Positions 52,178 to 60,693 of a stretch of 64,000 nucleotides of DNA are shown piece after piece. Below the pieces are notes generated by a model, which saw nothing but the letters and a program-made list of their open reading frames with translations, was not told the origin of the DNA and made no database searches. This stretch comes from Streptomyces flavochromogenes. GTDB lineage: Bacteria; Actinomycetota; Actinomycetes; Streptomycetales; Streptomycetaceae. A program made the position numbers and the translations under genes. Every line of letters begins with the position of its first letter. Positions within the stretch are counted from its first letter, which is position 1. The stretch lies in NCBI RefSeq assembly GCF_000717595.1, contig NZ_JNZO01000031.1, positions 27,029 through 91,028 of the forward strand, given 5' to 3'.

Positions 52178-53056
52178 TCATCCCGTCGTGTGTTCCACCG
52201 GGATCCACAGCTCCGCCCGTGCCGTCTTCCAGTCCTCCGACGGCCGGAGGCTCATGATCTCGGGGCCCGGCCTGATCGCGTACGGGTTGGACGGGAACCA
52301 CTGGGTGAAGATGTCCCGCCACAGGTACTGCACGGCCTCCGGCAACGGGCCTTCGTTCTCGAAGACCGCCCAGGTGCCGGCCGGCACGTCGAGCACCTCG
52401 AACTCCGCCGGGACCGCGGCGTCGCTCACCACCGCGTGCCAGTAGTCCAGCTGGGCGCCCTCCTCCCGGCTGTCGGTCAGGTGCACGACCGCCGAGACGA
52501 CCCCCCGGGGCTCCTGGTCGGAGAGCCGCCCGAGCCGCTCGATCGTCTCCTGGCCGAGAGACCGGATGTGCGCGGCGATCGCCGGGTTCTCCCCCTCGTG
52601 GACCAGGGGGACGCGGGCCTTGCGCCCGACGACCCGGAGGTCCTTCTTCTCCACGACCCTGTATCGCATGCTGCTGTTCCCTTCGACGACGAGCCGGAAG
52701 GACATCCGCGGCTGGGCGTTGAGCGCGGCCCCCGTGCGGCGGGCCTCGCCGGGGCCGACGCCGTGCACCGCGCGGAACGCGCGGGCGAAGGCCTCCCCGG
52801 AGCCGTAACCGTGGCGCACCGCGATCTCCAGGAGCGTCCGTTCCCCGGCGAGCACCTCGGCACCCGCGACGGTGAGCCGCCGGCGCCGTACGTACTCGGA
52901 CAGGGGCATGCCGGCGAGCGCCGAGAACATGCGCCGGAAGTGGTGCTCCGAGGTCGTCGCGATCCGGGCGAGCGCGGCCGGGTCGAGGTCGCCGTGGAGC
53001 TCGGTGACGAGGTGCTCCTCGATGTGGTCGAGTGCCTGGTTGAGCCGCTCCAGCAC
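52178..53056 (-). CDS. AraC-type regulator with GyrI-like effector domain
   Basis: 292 aa. The N-terminal helix-turn-helix pair (ARIATTSEHHFRRMFSALAG and EIAVRHGYGSGEAFARAFRA, ending VHGVGPGEAR) is followed from about 125 by a GyrI/SOUL-like small-molecule domain (MRYRVVEKKDLRVVGRKARV, then WAVFENEGPLPEAVQYLWRD, ending AELWIPVE). This is the Rob/TipA-like multidrug-sensing layout. Rightward convergent with mqnE; it may control the nearby GNAT gene. Confidence 0.92.
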   Translation of the reverse strand: MLERLNQALDHIEEHLVTELHGDLDPAALARIATTSEHHFRRMFSALAGMPLSEYVRRRRLTVAGAEVLAGERTLLEIAVRHGYGSGEAFARAFRAVHGVGPGEARRTGAALNAQPRMSFRLVVEGNSSMRYRVVEKKDLRVVGRKARVPLVHEGENPAIAAHIRSLGQETIERLGRLSDQEPRGVVSAVVHLTDSREEGAQLDYWHAVVSDAAVPAEFEVLDVPAGTWAVFENEGPLPEAVQYLWRDIFTQWFPSNPYAIRPGPEIMSLRPSEDWKTARAELWIPVEHTTG

Positions 53057-53136
53057 GTGGTCCGTCCTTCCCTTTCCTTGTCCTCACCGTAGGAAGGGGT
53101 CAGGAGCCCGGACCCGACATCCTGTGCCCGATCCGG

Positions 53137-53670
53137 TCAGGTCAGCGGCAGCAGCATGATGATGTCGTCGCGGTCGTCTCCGGGAGCGACCCGGATCGCG
53201 TCGGGGACGCGGCCGACCTCCTTGTAGCCGCACTTGGCGTAGAAGCCGTCGACGCCGGTGCCGCCCCGGCAGGTCAGCCGGATCGCCTCGATGTGCTCGA
53301 AGCCCTCGGCGGTACGGGCGGTGTGCTCGACCGCCGCCATGAGGTCGCGGCCGTATCCCCTGCCCTGGTGCCGGGGGTCGACCATGACCGTGTAGAGCCA
53401 CACCCAGTGCGTCATCAGGTGATGGGTGTTGAAGGTGAAGAACGCGGTGGCGGCGACCGCGCCGTTCTCGTCGCGGCCGACGAGCAGCCGCGTACCGCCC
53501 TCGCTCATCGCGACGAGGTGCTTGAGCAGCGAGGGCCGGATGTCGTCGGGGGTGACGGGCGGGACGAAGCCGACCGCGCCGTCGGCGTTGGAGACGTCGG
53601 CCCAGAGGGAGAGCACGCCGTCGCGCAGGGCGGGGTCGATCGCCGGATCCACCTCGAACGTAAGGGTCAT
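53137..53670 (-). CDS. GNAT family N-acetyltransferase
   Basis: 177 aa. Acetyl-CoA motif: YTVMVDPRHQGRGYGRDLMA, followed by VEHTARTAEGFEHIEAIRLT and the C-terminal GTGVDGFYAKCGYKEVGRV. Substrate unknown. TAAGCT 6 nt upstream of the ATG on the minus strand suggests a leaderless mRNA. It lies 80 bp upstream of the AraC/GyrI-like gene in the same direction. Confidence 0.9.
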   Translation of the reverse strand: MTLTFEVDPAIDPALRDGVLSLWADVSNADGAVGFVPPVTPDDIRPSLLKHLVAMSEGGTRLLVGRDENGAVAATAFFTFNTHHLMTHWVWLYTVMVDPRHQGRGYGRDLMAAVEHTARTAEGFEHIEAIRLTCRGGTGVDGFYAKCGYKEVGRVPDAIRVAPGDDRDDIIMLLPLT

Positions 53671-53835
53671 GAAGCGAGCTTAGCTATTACTTGCGAGGGG
53701 CTCAAGAGGAGCGCCCGGGCGTCCGGGAGGCCCGGCCCCGGGGCGCCTTCACGGTCGTGCTTCACTGGAGGGGCTCTTGTCCCGTATGGGATCTTGGGAA
53801 CTTTTCGGAACATCGGAACGGAAGAGTGGGCTGAC

Positions 53836-54096
53836 ATGCTCCGCTACACGCTGATGCGTCTCGGCATCTTCGCCGGATGCTTCCTCGCCCTGTGGGGTCT
53901 CGTCTACCTCGAGGTGCTGCCGCGCGGCCTCGGCGACTCGAATCTGCTCTGGGTCCTCGTCCTCGCCATCGTCATCTCCGCCCCGCTCAGCTTCGTCCTG
54001 CTGCGCAAGGTGCGCGACGAGGCGAGCGCCGAGGTCGTGGCGAAGGTCGACCGCGCGAAGGGCCGTCTGGCGGCGAACCGGTCCCAGGAGGACTAG
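53836..54096 (+). CDS. DUF4229 small membrane protein
   Basis: 86 aa. Two transmembrane helices (LGIFAGCFLALWGLVYLEVL and NLLWVLVLAIVISAPLSFVL) and a conserved cytoplasmic RKVRDEASAEVVAKVDRAKG tail fit DUF4229. Function unknown. It is monocistronic and is followed by an imperfect hairpin terminator. Confidence 0.87.
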   Translation: MLRYTLMRLGIFAGCFLALWGLVYLEVLPRGLGDSNLLWVLVLAIVISAPLSFVLLRKVRDEASAEVVAKVDRAKGRLAANRSQED

Positions 54097-54148
54097 CCGA
54101 CCCCGCACGCGGCCCGTAAAGGCTGCGTAAGCTTGCTCACAGATCATC

Positions 54149-54187
54149 CGCCCCGGGCAGGAGCTTCCAAGGCTCCCGCCTGGGGCG
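54149..54187 (+). terminator. Imperfect 16-bp hairpin terminator
   Basis: Arms 54149-54164 and 54172-54187 pair with one wobble and one mismatch, 7-nt loop, followed by a T-rich stretch (ttctgcgttt). Confidence 0.65.
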
Positions 54188-54235
54188 TTCTGCGTTTCGG
54201 AGGCGAAAGGGGGGTTCGCGTACCCCAAAGAAGGG

Positions 54236-54267
54236 CTTTGAGGTTCTCAAAGTTCAAGTGTTAACGT
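54236..54267 (+). promoter_or_regulatory. Promoter with -35 overlapped by a 17-bp palindrome
   Basis: TTGAGG (54238-54243) and TAACGT (54262-54267), 18 bp apart, form a good promoter; TAACGT ends 7 nt before the leader-peptide ATG. CTTTGAG-gtt-CTCAAAG (54236-54252) is a perfect palindrome on top of the -35 box, so a repressor binding there would block transcription. Confidence 0.65.
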
Positions 54268-54274
54268 GTTCGAC

Positions 54275-54382
54275 ATGACGACAGCTGTGCGCCCCTCTCA
54301 TGCCGCGAGCACCCCGCTCGTGGCGCGCCTGCACGTCGATCTGTGCCGCTGTATGTCCGCGGTCTGTTGCCGCGGGGTCTGA
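54275..54382 (+). CDS. Cysteine-rich leader peptide upstream of a symporter
   Basis: 35 aa: MTTAVRPSHAASTPLVARLH, then VDLCRCMSAVCCRGV. Four cysteine codons cluster at positions 24, 26, 31 and 32. The motif RLHVDLCRxxSAxC is the one I know from small Streptomyces leader peptides ahead of sulfur genes, which act like the cysteine-responsive attenuators of mycobacteria. It is likely leaderless. When cysteinyl-tRNA is scarce, ribosomes would stall on the Cys run and change folding of the 88-nt region before the symporter. Confidence 0.78.
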   Translation: MTTAVRPSHAASTPLVARLHVDLCRCMSAVCCRGV

Positions 54383-54470
54383 CCCGGCATCATGCAGCGG
54401 CCCGCGTGAAAACGCGTGTGTGCCGCACCCCCGTCCCGTATTTCCCGATACGCACCTGTGGAGTGTGTCT

Positions 54471-55811
54471 GTGTCCGCGTCCGCGACCACACCCGAGAAG
54501 CAGTCCCCGGCTTCCTCGCGCATACCGAAGATCCCCTTCTGGGCCCAGATCATCGCCGGTCTCGTCCTCGGCGCCCTGCTCGGCTGGATCGCCCGCAGTC
54601 AGGACGTCTCCTGGCTGAAGGAGACCCTCGGTCAGGTCGGCGACATCTTCGTCCAGCTCCTGAAGCTGGCCGTCGCCCCGCTCGTCTTCTTCGCGATCCT
54701 GGTCTCGATCACCAACCTGCGGAAGGTGAACAACGCCGCCAGGCTCGCCACCCGCACCCTGCTCTGGTTCATGATCACCTCGCTGATCGCGGTGGCCATC
54801 GGCCTCGCCATCGGCCTGATCACCAACCCGGGCGCCGGCACCGGCCTCACCCCGCAGGACGGCAAGCTGCCGAAGCGCGAGGGCTCCTGGATCGACTTCC
54901 TGACCGGCATCATCCCGACGGACGTCATCACGCCGTTCACCGAGCTGAACGTCCTTCAGATCGTCTTCATGGCCGCCGTCGCCGGCATCGCCGCCCTCAA
55001 GCTCGGCGACAAGGCCAAGCCGATCCTCACGCTCTCCGAGTCGGTCCTGGAGCTCCTCCAGAAGGCCCTGTGGTGGGTCATCCGCCTGGCCCCGCTCGGC
55101 ACCGTCGGCCTCATCGGCTTCGCCATCGCCGACTACGGCTGGGACCTGATCGGCAAGTACGCGACCTTCACCGCCGACGTCTACATCGGCTGCGCCCTGG
55201 TCATGTTCGGCGTCTACCCGCTGCTGCTCGCGACGGTCGCCAAGGTCAACCCGATCCAGTTCTACAAGGGCGCCTGGCCGGCCATCCAGCTGGCCTTCGT
55301 CTCCCGCTCCTCGGTCGGCACGATGCCGGTCACCCAGAAGGTCACCGAGCGCCTCGGCGTCCCGAAGGAGTACGCCTCCTTCGCCGTCCCGTTCGGCGCG
55401 ACGACCAAGATGGACGGCTGCGCCGCGATCTACCCGGCGCTCGCCGCGATCTTCATCGCGCAGATCTTCGACGTGCAGCTCGGCATCGGCGACTACCTGC
55501 TGATCGCCTTCGTCTCGGTCATCGGCTCGGCGGCCACCGCCGGCCTGACGGGCGCGACGGTCATGCTGACCCTCACCCTCTCCACCCTGGGCCTCCCCCT
55601 GGAGGGCGTCGGCCTCCTGATGGCGATCGACCCGATCCTGGACATGATGCGCACGGCCACGAACGTCGCCGGCCAGGCGCTCGTCCCGGTGATCGTCTCC
55701 GCCCGCGAGAAGATCCTCGACCACACGGCGTACGGGAACGCCTCGGCGTCCCCGATCGACGACCTGGTCGAGACCCGCGAGACCCAGGAGAAGGTCGCCG
55801 TCGCGGCCTGA
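54471..55811 (+). CDS. Dicarboxylate/amino acid:cation symporter, probably cystine
   Basis: 446 aa of the DAACS family with about eight transmembrane helices plus hairpins. Conserved pieces are IIAGLVLGALLGWIARSQDV, VAPLVFFAILVSITNLRKVN, RSSVGTMPVTQKVTERLGVP (hairpin 1), TKMDGCAAIYPALAAIFIAQ (the NMDGT-like motif) and MAIDPILDMMRTATNVAGQA. DGCAAIYPA recalls TcyP-type cystine carriers more than glutamate or dicarboxylate ones. The cysteine leader upstream supports cystine as substrate. GTG start at 54471, 7 nt after GGAG; a short hairpin (54437-54452) lies just upstream. Followed by a strong terminator. Confidence 0.87.
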   Translation: MSASATTPEKQSPASSRIPKIPFWAQIIAGLVLGALLGWIARSQDVSWLKETLGQVGDIFVQLLKLAVAPLVFFAILVSITNLRKVNNAARLATRTLLWFMITSLIAVAIGLAIGLITNPGAGTGLTPQDGKLPKREGSWIDFLTGIIPTDVITPFTELNVLQIVFMAAVAGIAALKLGDKAKPILTLSESVLELLQKALWWVIRLAPLGTVGLIGFAIADYGWDLIGKYATFTADVYIGCALVMFGVYPLLLATVAKVNPIQFYKGAWPAIQLAFVSRSSVGTMPVTQKVTERLGVPKEYASFAVPFGATTKMDGCAAIYPALAAIFIAQIFDVQLGIGDYLLIAFVSVIGSAATAGLTGATVMLTLTLSTLGLPLEGVGLLMAIDPILDMMRTATNVAGQALVPVIVSAREKILDHTAYGNASASPIDDLVETRETQEKVAVAA

Positions 55812-55840
55812 CCCTCGTCGCACGCACCGCGCACACCCTC

Positions 55841-55873
55841 CGTGCCCCCTGCCCCCGTCGGGCAGGGGGCACG
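55841..55873 (+). terminator. 14-bp hairpin terminator
   Basis: Arms CGTGCCCCCTGCCC and GGGCAGGGGGCACG with a 5-nt loop (ccgtc), ahead of a ttt run; it closes the symporter transcript. Confidence 0.88.
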
Positions 55874-55923
55874 TAGGCTTTCGGCGGGGTGAGCAGTGGA
55901 TCTTGGGAGCAGGGGTGGGAGCC

Positions 55924-56580
55924 ATGGCCGGTGCTGAGCGGGCGCTCCCCAAGGCGCGGCGGTTGCCGCGGGCCGTGCGGGAGCGGCAGATGGTGGACGC
56001 GGCCGTGCGGTGCTTCGCGCGGAACGGGTACCAGGCGGCTTCCATGGACGAGATCGCCGAGTCGGCCGGGGTGTCGAAGCCGCTCGTCTACCTGTATCTG
56101 AACTCCAAGGAGGAGCTCTTCACCGCGGTGATCCGGCGGGAGGCACAGGCATTGCTCGGGGGCGTGGCCGAGGCGGTCGTCGATCGGAGCGCACCGCCCG
56201 ACGAGCGGTTGTGGGCGGGCCTGATGGCCTTCTTCACCTTCGCCGCCGAACACCCGGACTCCTGGGCGGTGCTGAGCCGGCAGGCGCGGACGCAGGGGGA
56301 GCCGTTCGCCGGGGAGGCGGCGCGCATGCGGGACGAGATCACGGCGTTCGTCTCGGGGCTGATCGGCGAGGCGGCGCTGGAGGCGCCGGGCGGTGCCGGG
56401 ATCACCGGGCGGGACGTCGACGCGCTCGCGCAGGCGCTCGTCGGGTCCGCCGAGTCGCTGGCGAGCTGGGCCAACGAGACTCCGGGGGTGACGGCGAAGG
56501 AGGCGGCCGCGACGCTGATGAACTTCGCGTGGTCGGGTCTGGGGAACCTCATGAAAAGCGAGCGCTGGTCTCCCCGTTGA
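55924..56580 (+). CDS. TetR family regulator near a fatty-acid CoA ligase gene
   Basis: 218 aa. Helix-turn-helix: QMVDAAVRCFARNGYQAASM, then DEIAESAGVSKPLVYLYLNS, then KEELFTAVIRRE. The remainder is a helical ligand domain. GGGAG precedes the ATG at 55924 (55903 GTG is an alternative). A palindrome directly after its stop, between it and fadD, suggests it represses the ligase gene when acyl-CoA is absent, as in fatty-acid regulators of this family (inference). Confidence 0.92.
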   Translation: MAGAERALPKARRLPRAVRERQMVDAAVRCFARNGYQAASMDEIAESAGVSKPLVYLYLNSKEELFTAVIRREAQALLGGVAEAVVDRSAPPDERLWAGLMAFFTFAAEHPDSWAVLSRQARTQGEPFAGEAARMRDEITAFVSGLIGEAALEAPGGAGITGRDVDALAQALVGSAESLASWANETPGVTAKEAAATLMNFAWSGLGNLMKSERWSPR

Positions 56581-56582
56581 CG

Positions 56583-56598
56583 CTTACCTCGCAGTAAG
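56583..56598. promoter_or_regulatory. CTTAC-N6-GTAAG operator candidate
   Basis: CTTAC (56583-56587) and GTAAG (56594-56598) form an inverted repeat upstream of the fadD-type gene and just 3' of the TetR stop codon. Confidence 0.45.
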
Positions 56599-56724
56599 GT
56601 TACCGGCTAGTCAAGGCAGTTGCAGGGCATGCAGCGTACCGGTGTACGGCGGTGGTTCGCCGTCGCGCGGTAGCAGTTCATCGACGCACGACCTCAGTTC
56701 ATCGCGCAGACCGAGGAGCCGCAC

Positions 56725-58608
56725 GTGTCCGTCGTCACCGCACTGTCCGAGAGCGAACCGGTCGAGCCGCACAAGACCCTGGTGGACGGGGTGGTCCGCG
56801 AGGTCTCCGTGCCCCCGCTCGTCCCCGTGATCCGCCGCGGCTCGCTCGCCGACCTGCCGTACGACAACGCCCGTCAGGACCCCGAGGCGGTGCTCTTCTC
56901 CCGCAAGGGTCCGGACGGCGAGTGGACCGATGTCACCGCCTCCGCCTTCGCCGCCCAGGTCCACTCCGTCGCCAAGGGGCTCATCGCGCACGGCCTGCGG
57001 CCCGGTGACCGGCTCGCCCTCATGGCGCGGACCACCTACGAGTGGACGCTGCTCGACTTCGCCGCCTGGGCCGCCGGGCTCGTCACCGTCCCCGTCTACC
57101 CGACCTCCTCCGCGTTCCAGACCCGCTGGATCCTCCAGGACTCCGGCGCCGCCGCCTGCGTCGTCGAGGACCCGGCCCAGGCGCGGCTCGTCTCCGCGGA
57201 GCGGCGGCAGCTGCCCGGCCTCGCCCATCTCTGGGTCCTGGACGCCGGCGCCGTCGACCAGCTCCGTACGGCGGGCGCCCGGACCGCCGACGAGGCCGTC
57301 ACCGCCCGGCGGGGACTGCTCACCCCGGAGACCCTCGCCACCCTCATCTACACCTCGGGCACCACCGGCCGTCCCAAGGGCTGCGCCCTCACCCACGCCA
57401 ACTTCTTCGCCGAGGTCGACAACGCCGTCCGGCTCCTCCACCCGGTCTTCGTCTCCGAGCACAAGGACCCGGCCGCCACCCTGCTCTTCCTGCCGCTCTC
57501 CCATGTCTTCGGGCGGATGGTGGCCATCGGCTGCATGCGGGCCCGGGTCCGCGTCGGGCACGCCCCCTCGGTGGAGGGCCAGGAGCTCCTCGACGATCTC
57601 GCCGGGTTCCGTCCCACGTTCCTCCTCGCCATCCCCTACGTCCTGGAGAAGGTCTTCAACTCGGCACGCGCCACCGCCGAACGCGGCGGCAAGGCCGCCT
57701 CCTTCGACCGCGCCGCCCGGGTCGCCCGGCGGTACGGCCAGGAGGCCGCTCCCTCGCTTTCGCTGCGGGCCGCGCGGGCGCTCTACGACCCACTCGTCTA
57801 CCGGCGCATCCGGGCCGCGCTCGGCGGCCGGGTGAAGTACGTGATCTCCGGCGGCTCCCCGCTCGGCGCGCGGCTGGCCGAGTTCTTCGCCGGGGCGGGG
57901 GTGGAGGTCTTCGAGGGGTACGGCCTGACGGAGACCACGGCCGCGTCGACGGTCACCCCGCCCCGGCGGCCCCGTACCGGCACGGTCGGCTGGCCGCTGC
58001 CCGGCACGTCGGTCCGGATCGCCGGTGACGGCGAGGTCTGGCTCAAGGGCGGCCATGTCTTCGCCGGGTACTGGGACGCCCAGCGCGGGGCGGCCGTGCC
58101 GTACACGGACGACGGCTGGTTCCCCACCGGGGACCTCGGCTCCCTCGACGCCGACGGCTATCTGCGGATCACCGGCCGCAAGAAGGACATCCTCATCACC
58201 TCGGCGGGGAAGAACGTCGCTCCGGCCCCGCTGGAGGACTGGCTGCGCGCGCATCCGCTGGTCGCCCAGTGCGTGGTTCTCGGCGACAACCGGCCGTACG
58301 TCACGGCCCTGATCACCCTCGACCACGAGGGCCTGACGCACTGGCGCCGGATGCGGCACAAGGACCACCTGGCGCTGTGGGAGCTGATCCGGGACGAGGA
58401 GCTGCTCGCCGCCCTCGGGCGTGCGGTGGACGATGCCAACCGGCTTGTCTCACGGGCGGAGTCGATCCGTGACTTCCGGGTCCTGAACGCCGAGTTCTCG
58501 GAGAGCTCCGGCCATCTGACCCCGTCCCTCAAGCTCAAACGACGAGCGGTGCTGCGGGACTTCGCCCGGGAGGTCGACGAGATGTACGACTCGGGGGTGG
58601 ACGCGTAG
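56725..58608 (+). CDS. fadD: Long-chain fatty acid CoA ligase (AMP-binding)
   Basis: 627 aa. The ANL superfamily signature YTSGTTGRPKGC, the motif FEGYGLTETTA, and the hinge GDLGSLDADGYLRITGRKKD with catalytic K in the C-terminal domain are all present. Relatives (FadD15-type) activate long-chain fatty acids with ATP and CoA. GTG start with GAGGAG 6 nt upstream. It follows a TetR gene in the same direction with a palindrome between them. The exact chain-length specificity cannot be read. Confidence 0.92.
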   Translation: MSVVTALSESEPVEPHKTLVDGVVREVSVPPLVPVIRRGSLADLPYDNARQDPEAVLFSRKGPDGEWTDVTASAFAAQVHSVAKGLIAHGLRPGDRLALMARTTYEWTLLDFAAWAAGLVTVPVYPTSSAFQTRWILQDSGAAACVVEDPAQARLVSAERRQLPGLAHLWVLDAGAVDQLRTAGARTADEAVTARRGLLTPETLATLIYTSGTTGRPKGCALTHANFFAEVDNAVRLLHPVFVSEHKDPAATLLFLPLSHVFGRMVAIGCMRARVRVGHAPSVEGQELLDDLAGFRPTFLLAIPYVLEKVFNSARATAERGGKAASFDRAARVARRYGQEAAPSLSLRAARALYDPLVYRRIRAALGGRVKYVISGGSPLGARLAEFFAGAGVEVFEGYGLTETTAASTVTPPRRPRTGTVGWPLPGTSVRIAGDGEVWLKGGHVFAGYWDAQRGAAVPYTDDGWFPTGDLGSLDADGYLRITGRKKDILITSAGKNVAPAPLEDWLRAHPLVAQCVVLGDNRPYVTALITLDHEGLTHWRRMRHKDHLALWELIRDEELLAALGRAVDDANRLVSRAESIRDFRVLNAEFSESSGHLTPSLKLKRRAVLRDFAREVDEMYDSGVDA

Positions 58609-58641
58609 CGGCGGGTGCGGGCCCTGTCGGCCGGACTCCCC

Positions 58642-59295
58642 TCACGGCCAGAGGAGTTCGCGGGTCCAGCCCTCGTCCGTGCGGCGGTAGCGGAGGCGGA
58701 GGTGGCGGCGCTGTGCGTCCCCCTGGAAGAACTCGACCTCGGCCGGCTCGACGAGGTAGCGCGTCCAGGTGGGTGCGTGGGCGTCCGGTTCCGCCTGTGC
58801 CCGGCGCCAGGCCCGGGCGCTCGCCTCGGCGAGGGCCTCGGGGGAGTCGAGGAGCTCGCTCTGCCGTCCGACCAGGGCCGAGGCGAGGGCGCCGGTGGAG
58901 CGGGCGTGGAGGTCCTCGTAGGCCTCCTCGGGCGTCCCGGTGGTGACATGGCCCCGGATCCGGACCTGGCGGCCCTGGACCGGCCAGTAGAAACCGAGTG
59001 CGGCCTCGGGGCGGGCGGCGAGCTGGCGGCCCTTGGCGCTGGTGACGTGGGAGGCGAAGTGCCAGCCGCGCGCGTCGGCGTCGTGCAGCATCACCGTACG
59101 GACGTCGGGCCTGCCGTCCTCGTCCACGGTGGCCAGGGAGAGGGTGTGGGGTTCGGTCTGGCCGGCGGCGACCGCCGCGGTGAACCAGTCGTGGAAGAGG
59201 GGGAGCGGCTCGGGCGGGGCGCCCGTCGGGTCGAAGGCGGGCAGCTCGGTGTCCCAGACCTTCAGGGAGTGCAGGGCGTGGTGGAAGTCGGTCAT
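58642..59295 (-). CDS. pdxH: Pyridoxamine/pyridoxine 5'-phosphate oxidase
   Basis: 217 aa. The PNPOx fold shows MTDFHHALHSLKVWDTELPA, then SLATVDEDGRPDVRTVMLHD, the FMN-binding SHVTSAKGRQLAARPEAALG, YWPVQGRQVRIRGHV and the C-terminal PNPOx_C dimer end HRRxLRLRYRR-like tail. It oxidises pyridoxine- or pyridoxamine-phosphate to PLP with FMN and O2. It overlaps the FAD monooxygenase by 4 nt, so the two are coupled; this pairing is not the usual pdxH context, so the enzyme may be a paralogue serving the monooxygenase pathway. Confidence 0.88.
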   Translation of the reverse strand: MTDFHHALHSLKVWDTELPAFDPTGAPPEPLPLFHDWFTAAVAAGQTEPHTLSLATVDEDGRPDVRTVMLHDADARGWHFASHVTSAKGRQLAARPEAALGFYWPVQGRQVRIRGHVTTGTPEEAYEDLHARSTGALASALVGRQSELLDSPEALAEASARAWRRAQAEPDAHAPTWTRYLVEPAEVEFFQGDAQRRHLRLRYRRTDEGWTRELLWP

Positions 59296-60584
59296 GAGGC
59301 CACGGTAGAGCGCGGGGCGGTGGCGACGGGGGCGCCGCCCGTGAGCGGCGTCGGGTAGTCCACCAGCGGGACCGCGTTCGCCGCCGCCTGGATCTCGTCG
59401 CGGATCTTCTTCGCGATGAGGTTCTTCCACGGCGTCCTCGGCAGGGTCCGCACCATGAACATCCGCAGGGCGATCTTCCACCTGGAGCCGACAGTCATCT
59501 CCTTGACGAAGCTCTCCGCCATCCTCTGGTTCCGTTCCACGCCGGGCCGCATGTGCGCCTCGTAGCGCTCGAAGGCGACGCGGTGGTCGCCGCCGGCCCG
59601 GGCCAGTTCGCCCGCCAGGACGTACGCGCCGGTGAGGGCGAGTCCGGTGCCCTGGCCGGAGGCGGGGGAGGAGCAGTGGGCGGCGTCGCCGAGGAGGACG
59701 ACGCGGCCCTTCGACCAGCGGTCCATCTCGATGAGGGAGATGGAGTCGAAGTAGAGGTCGTCGGCGTCGGCGGCGTGGCCGAGGAGCCGGGGGATCTCCC
59801 AGCCGTCGCCGGCGAAGGTCTCGGCGAGGTGGTGCCGCTGGGCGGTGATGTCCCGGTGGTGGTACGGGAGTTCCTCGGGCGAGGAGAAGATGAAGAGGTT
59901 CTTCGCGTCGGTCTCGCCGGCGGAGCTGTAGACGCAGACCAGCTTCCCGGGCAGCGCGTGGTACGTCTCCCAGCGGTCGAGGCCCAGGTGGTTGGGGGCG
60001 GTGAAGATGGAGACGTACGCGCCGAGGTGGCGCTTGAAGCGGTTCTCCTCGCCGAAGACCAGTCGCCTCGTGTGGGAGTGCAGTCCGTCGGCGCCGACCA
60101 CCAGGTCGAAGCGGCGGACGGTGCCGCTCTCGAAGGTGACGGTGACGCCGTCGGCGTCCTCGACGAGGGTGGCGATCGAGTCGTCGAAGAGGTACTCGAC
60201 GTCGTCGCGGGTCCGCTCGTGGAGGATGCGGGCCAGCTCGCCGCGCATGATCTCGTCGTCCTCCTCGACGCGCCCGCCGAAGATGTCGGCGGACAGTTCG
60301 CCGATGGTGCGGCCGCGGTCGTCGACGTAGGAGCCGCCGCGCATGTCCGTGGAGTGGGCGCGGATCTCGTCGAGGATTCCCATCCGGCGGCAGATCTCGA
60401 TCGCGGTGCCGCGGATGTCCACCTTGTAGCCGCCGGTGCGGAGTTCGGGGGCGCGTTCGACGACGGTGGGGGCGAAGCCGTAGCGGTGCAGCCAGAGGGC
60501 GAGGGCGGGGCCGGCGACCGAGGCGCCGGAGATGAGGACGGTCTTCGCGGCGGTGTGTGCGGCGGTGTGCGCGGTGCTGTTCAC
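59292..60584 (-). CDS. FAD-dependent monooxygenase (aklavinone-hydroxylase-like)
   Basis: 430 aa. FAD_binding_3 motif VLISGASVAGPALALWLHRY, the GDAAHCSSPASGQGTGLALT loop, and the DG motif VGADGLHSHTRRLVF. The substrate-loop residues resemble polyketide hydroxylases (OtcC/MhtO group) or tetracycline-inactivating enzymes. It is upstream of pdxH in one operon. A good minus-strand promoter with ACAAGCGT direct repeats precedes it. It may act on an aromatic antibiotic, but the substrate is unknown. Confidence 0.87.
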   Translation of the reverse strand: MNSTAHTAAHTAAKTVLISGASVAGPALALWLHRYGFAPTVVERAPELRTGGYKVDIRGTAIEICRRMGILDEIRAHSTDMRGGSYVDDRGRTIGELSADIFGGRVEEDDEIMRGELARILHERTRDDVEYLFDDSIATLVEDADGVTVTFESGTVRRFDLVVGADGLHSHTRRLVFGEENRFKRHLGAYVSIFTAPNHLGLDRWETYHALPGKLVCVYSSAGETDAKNLFIFSSPEELPYHHRDITAQRHHLAETFAGDGWEIPRLLGHAADADDLYFDSISLIEMDRWSKGRVVLLGDAAHCSSPASGQGTGLALTGAYVLAGELARAGGDHRVAFERYEAHMRPGVERNQRMAESFVKEMTVGSRWKIALRMFMVRTLPRTPWKNLIAKKIRDEIQAAANAVPLVDYPTPLTGGAPVATAPRSTVAS

Positions 60585-60635
60585 GGGAGGACTCCTTGTC
60601 GGTGGCTGCGGGCCGTTCTCCTGCCCGCGGACATG

Positions 60636-60664
60636 ACTATACGGATGTCCTACACGCTTGTCTA
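60636..60664 (-). promoter_or_regulatory. Promoter of the FAD monooxygenase operon with direct repeats
   Basis: On the minus strand TAGACA (60659-60664) and TATAGT (60636-60641) are 17 bp apart. Two ACAAGCGT repeats in direct orientation flank the -35 box. It lies 52 bp upstream of the ATG, so a regulator binding the repeats could act here. Confidence 0.6.
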
Positions 60665-60693
60665 TGACGCTTGTATGGATCCTTGGGTGCGGG

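Noticed and set aside
54383..54470. A classical rho-independent attenuator between the leader peptide and the symporter.
   Set aside because: Only small hairpins (for example 54437-54452) and no U tract; an attenuation mechanism acting on translation or Rho is possible but a terminator cannot be claimed.
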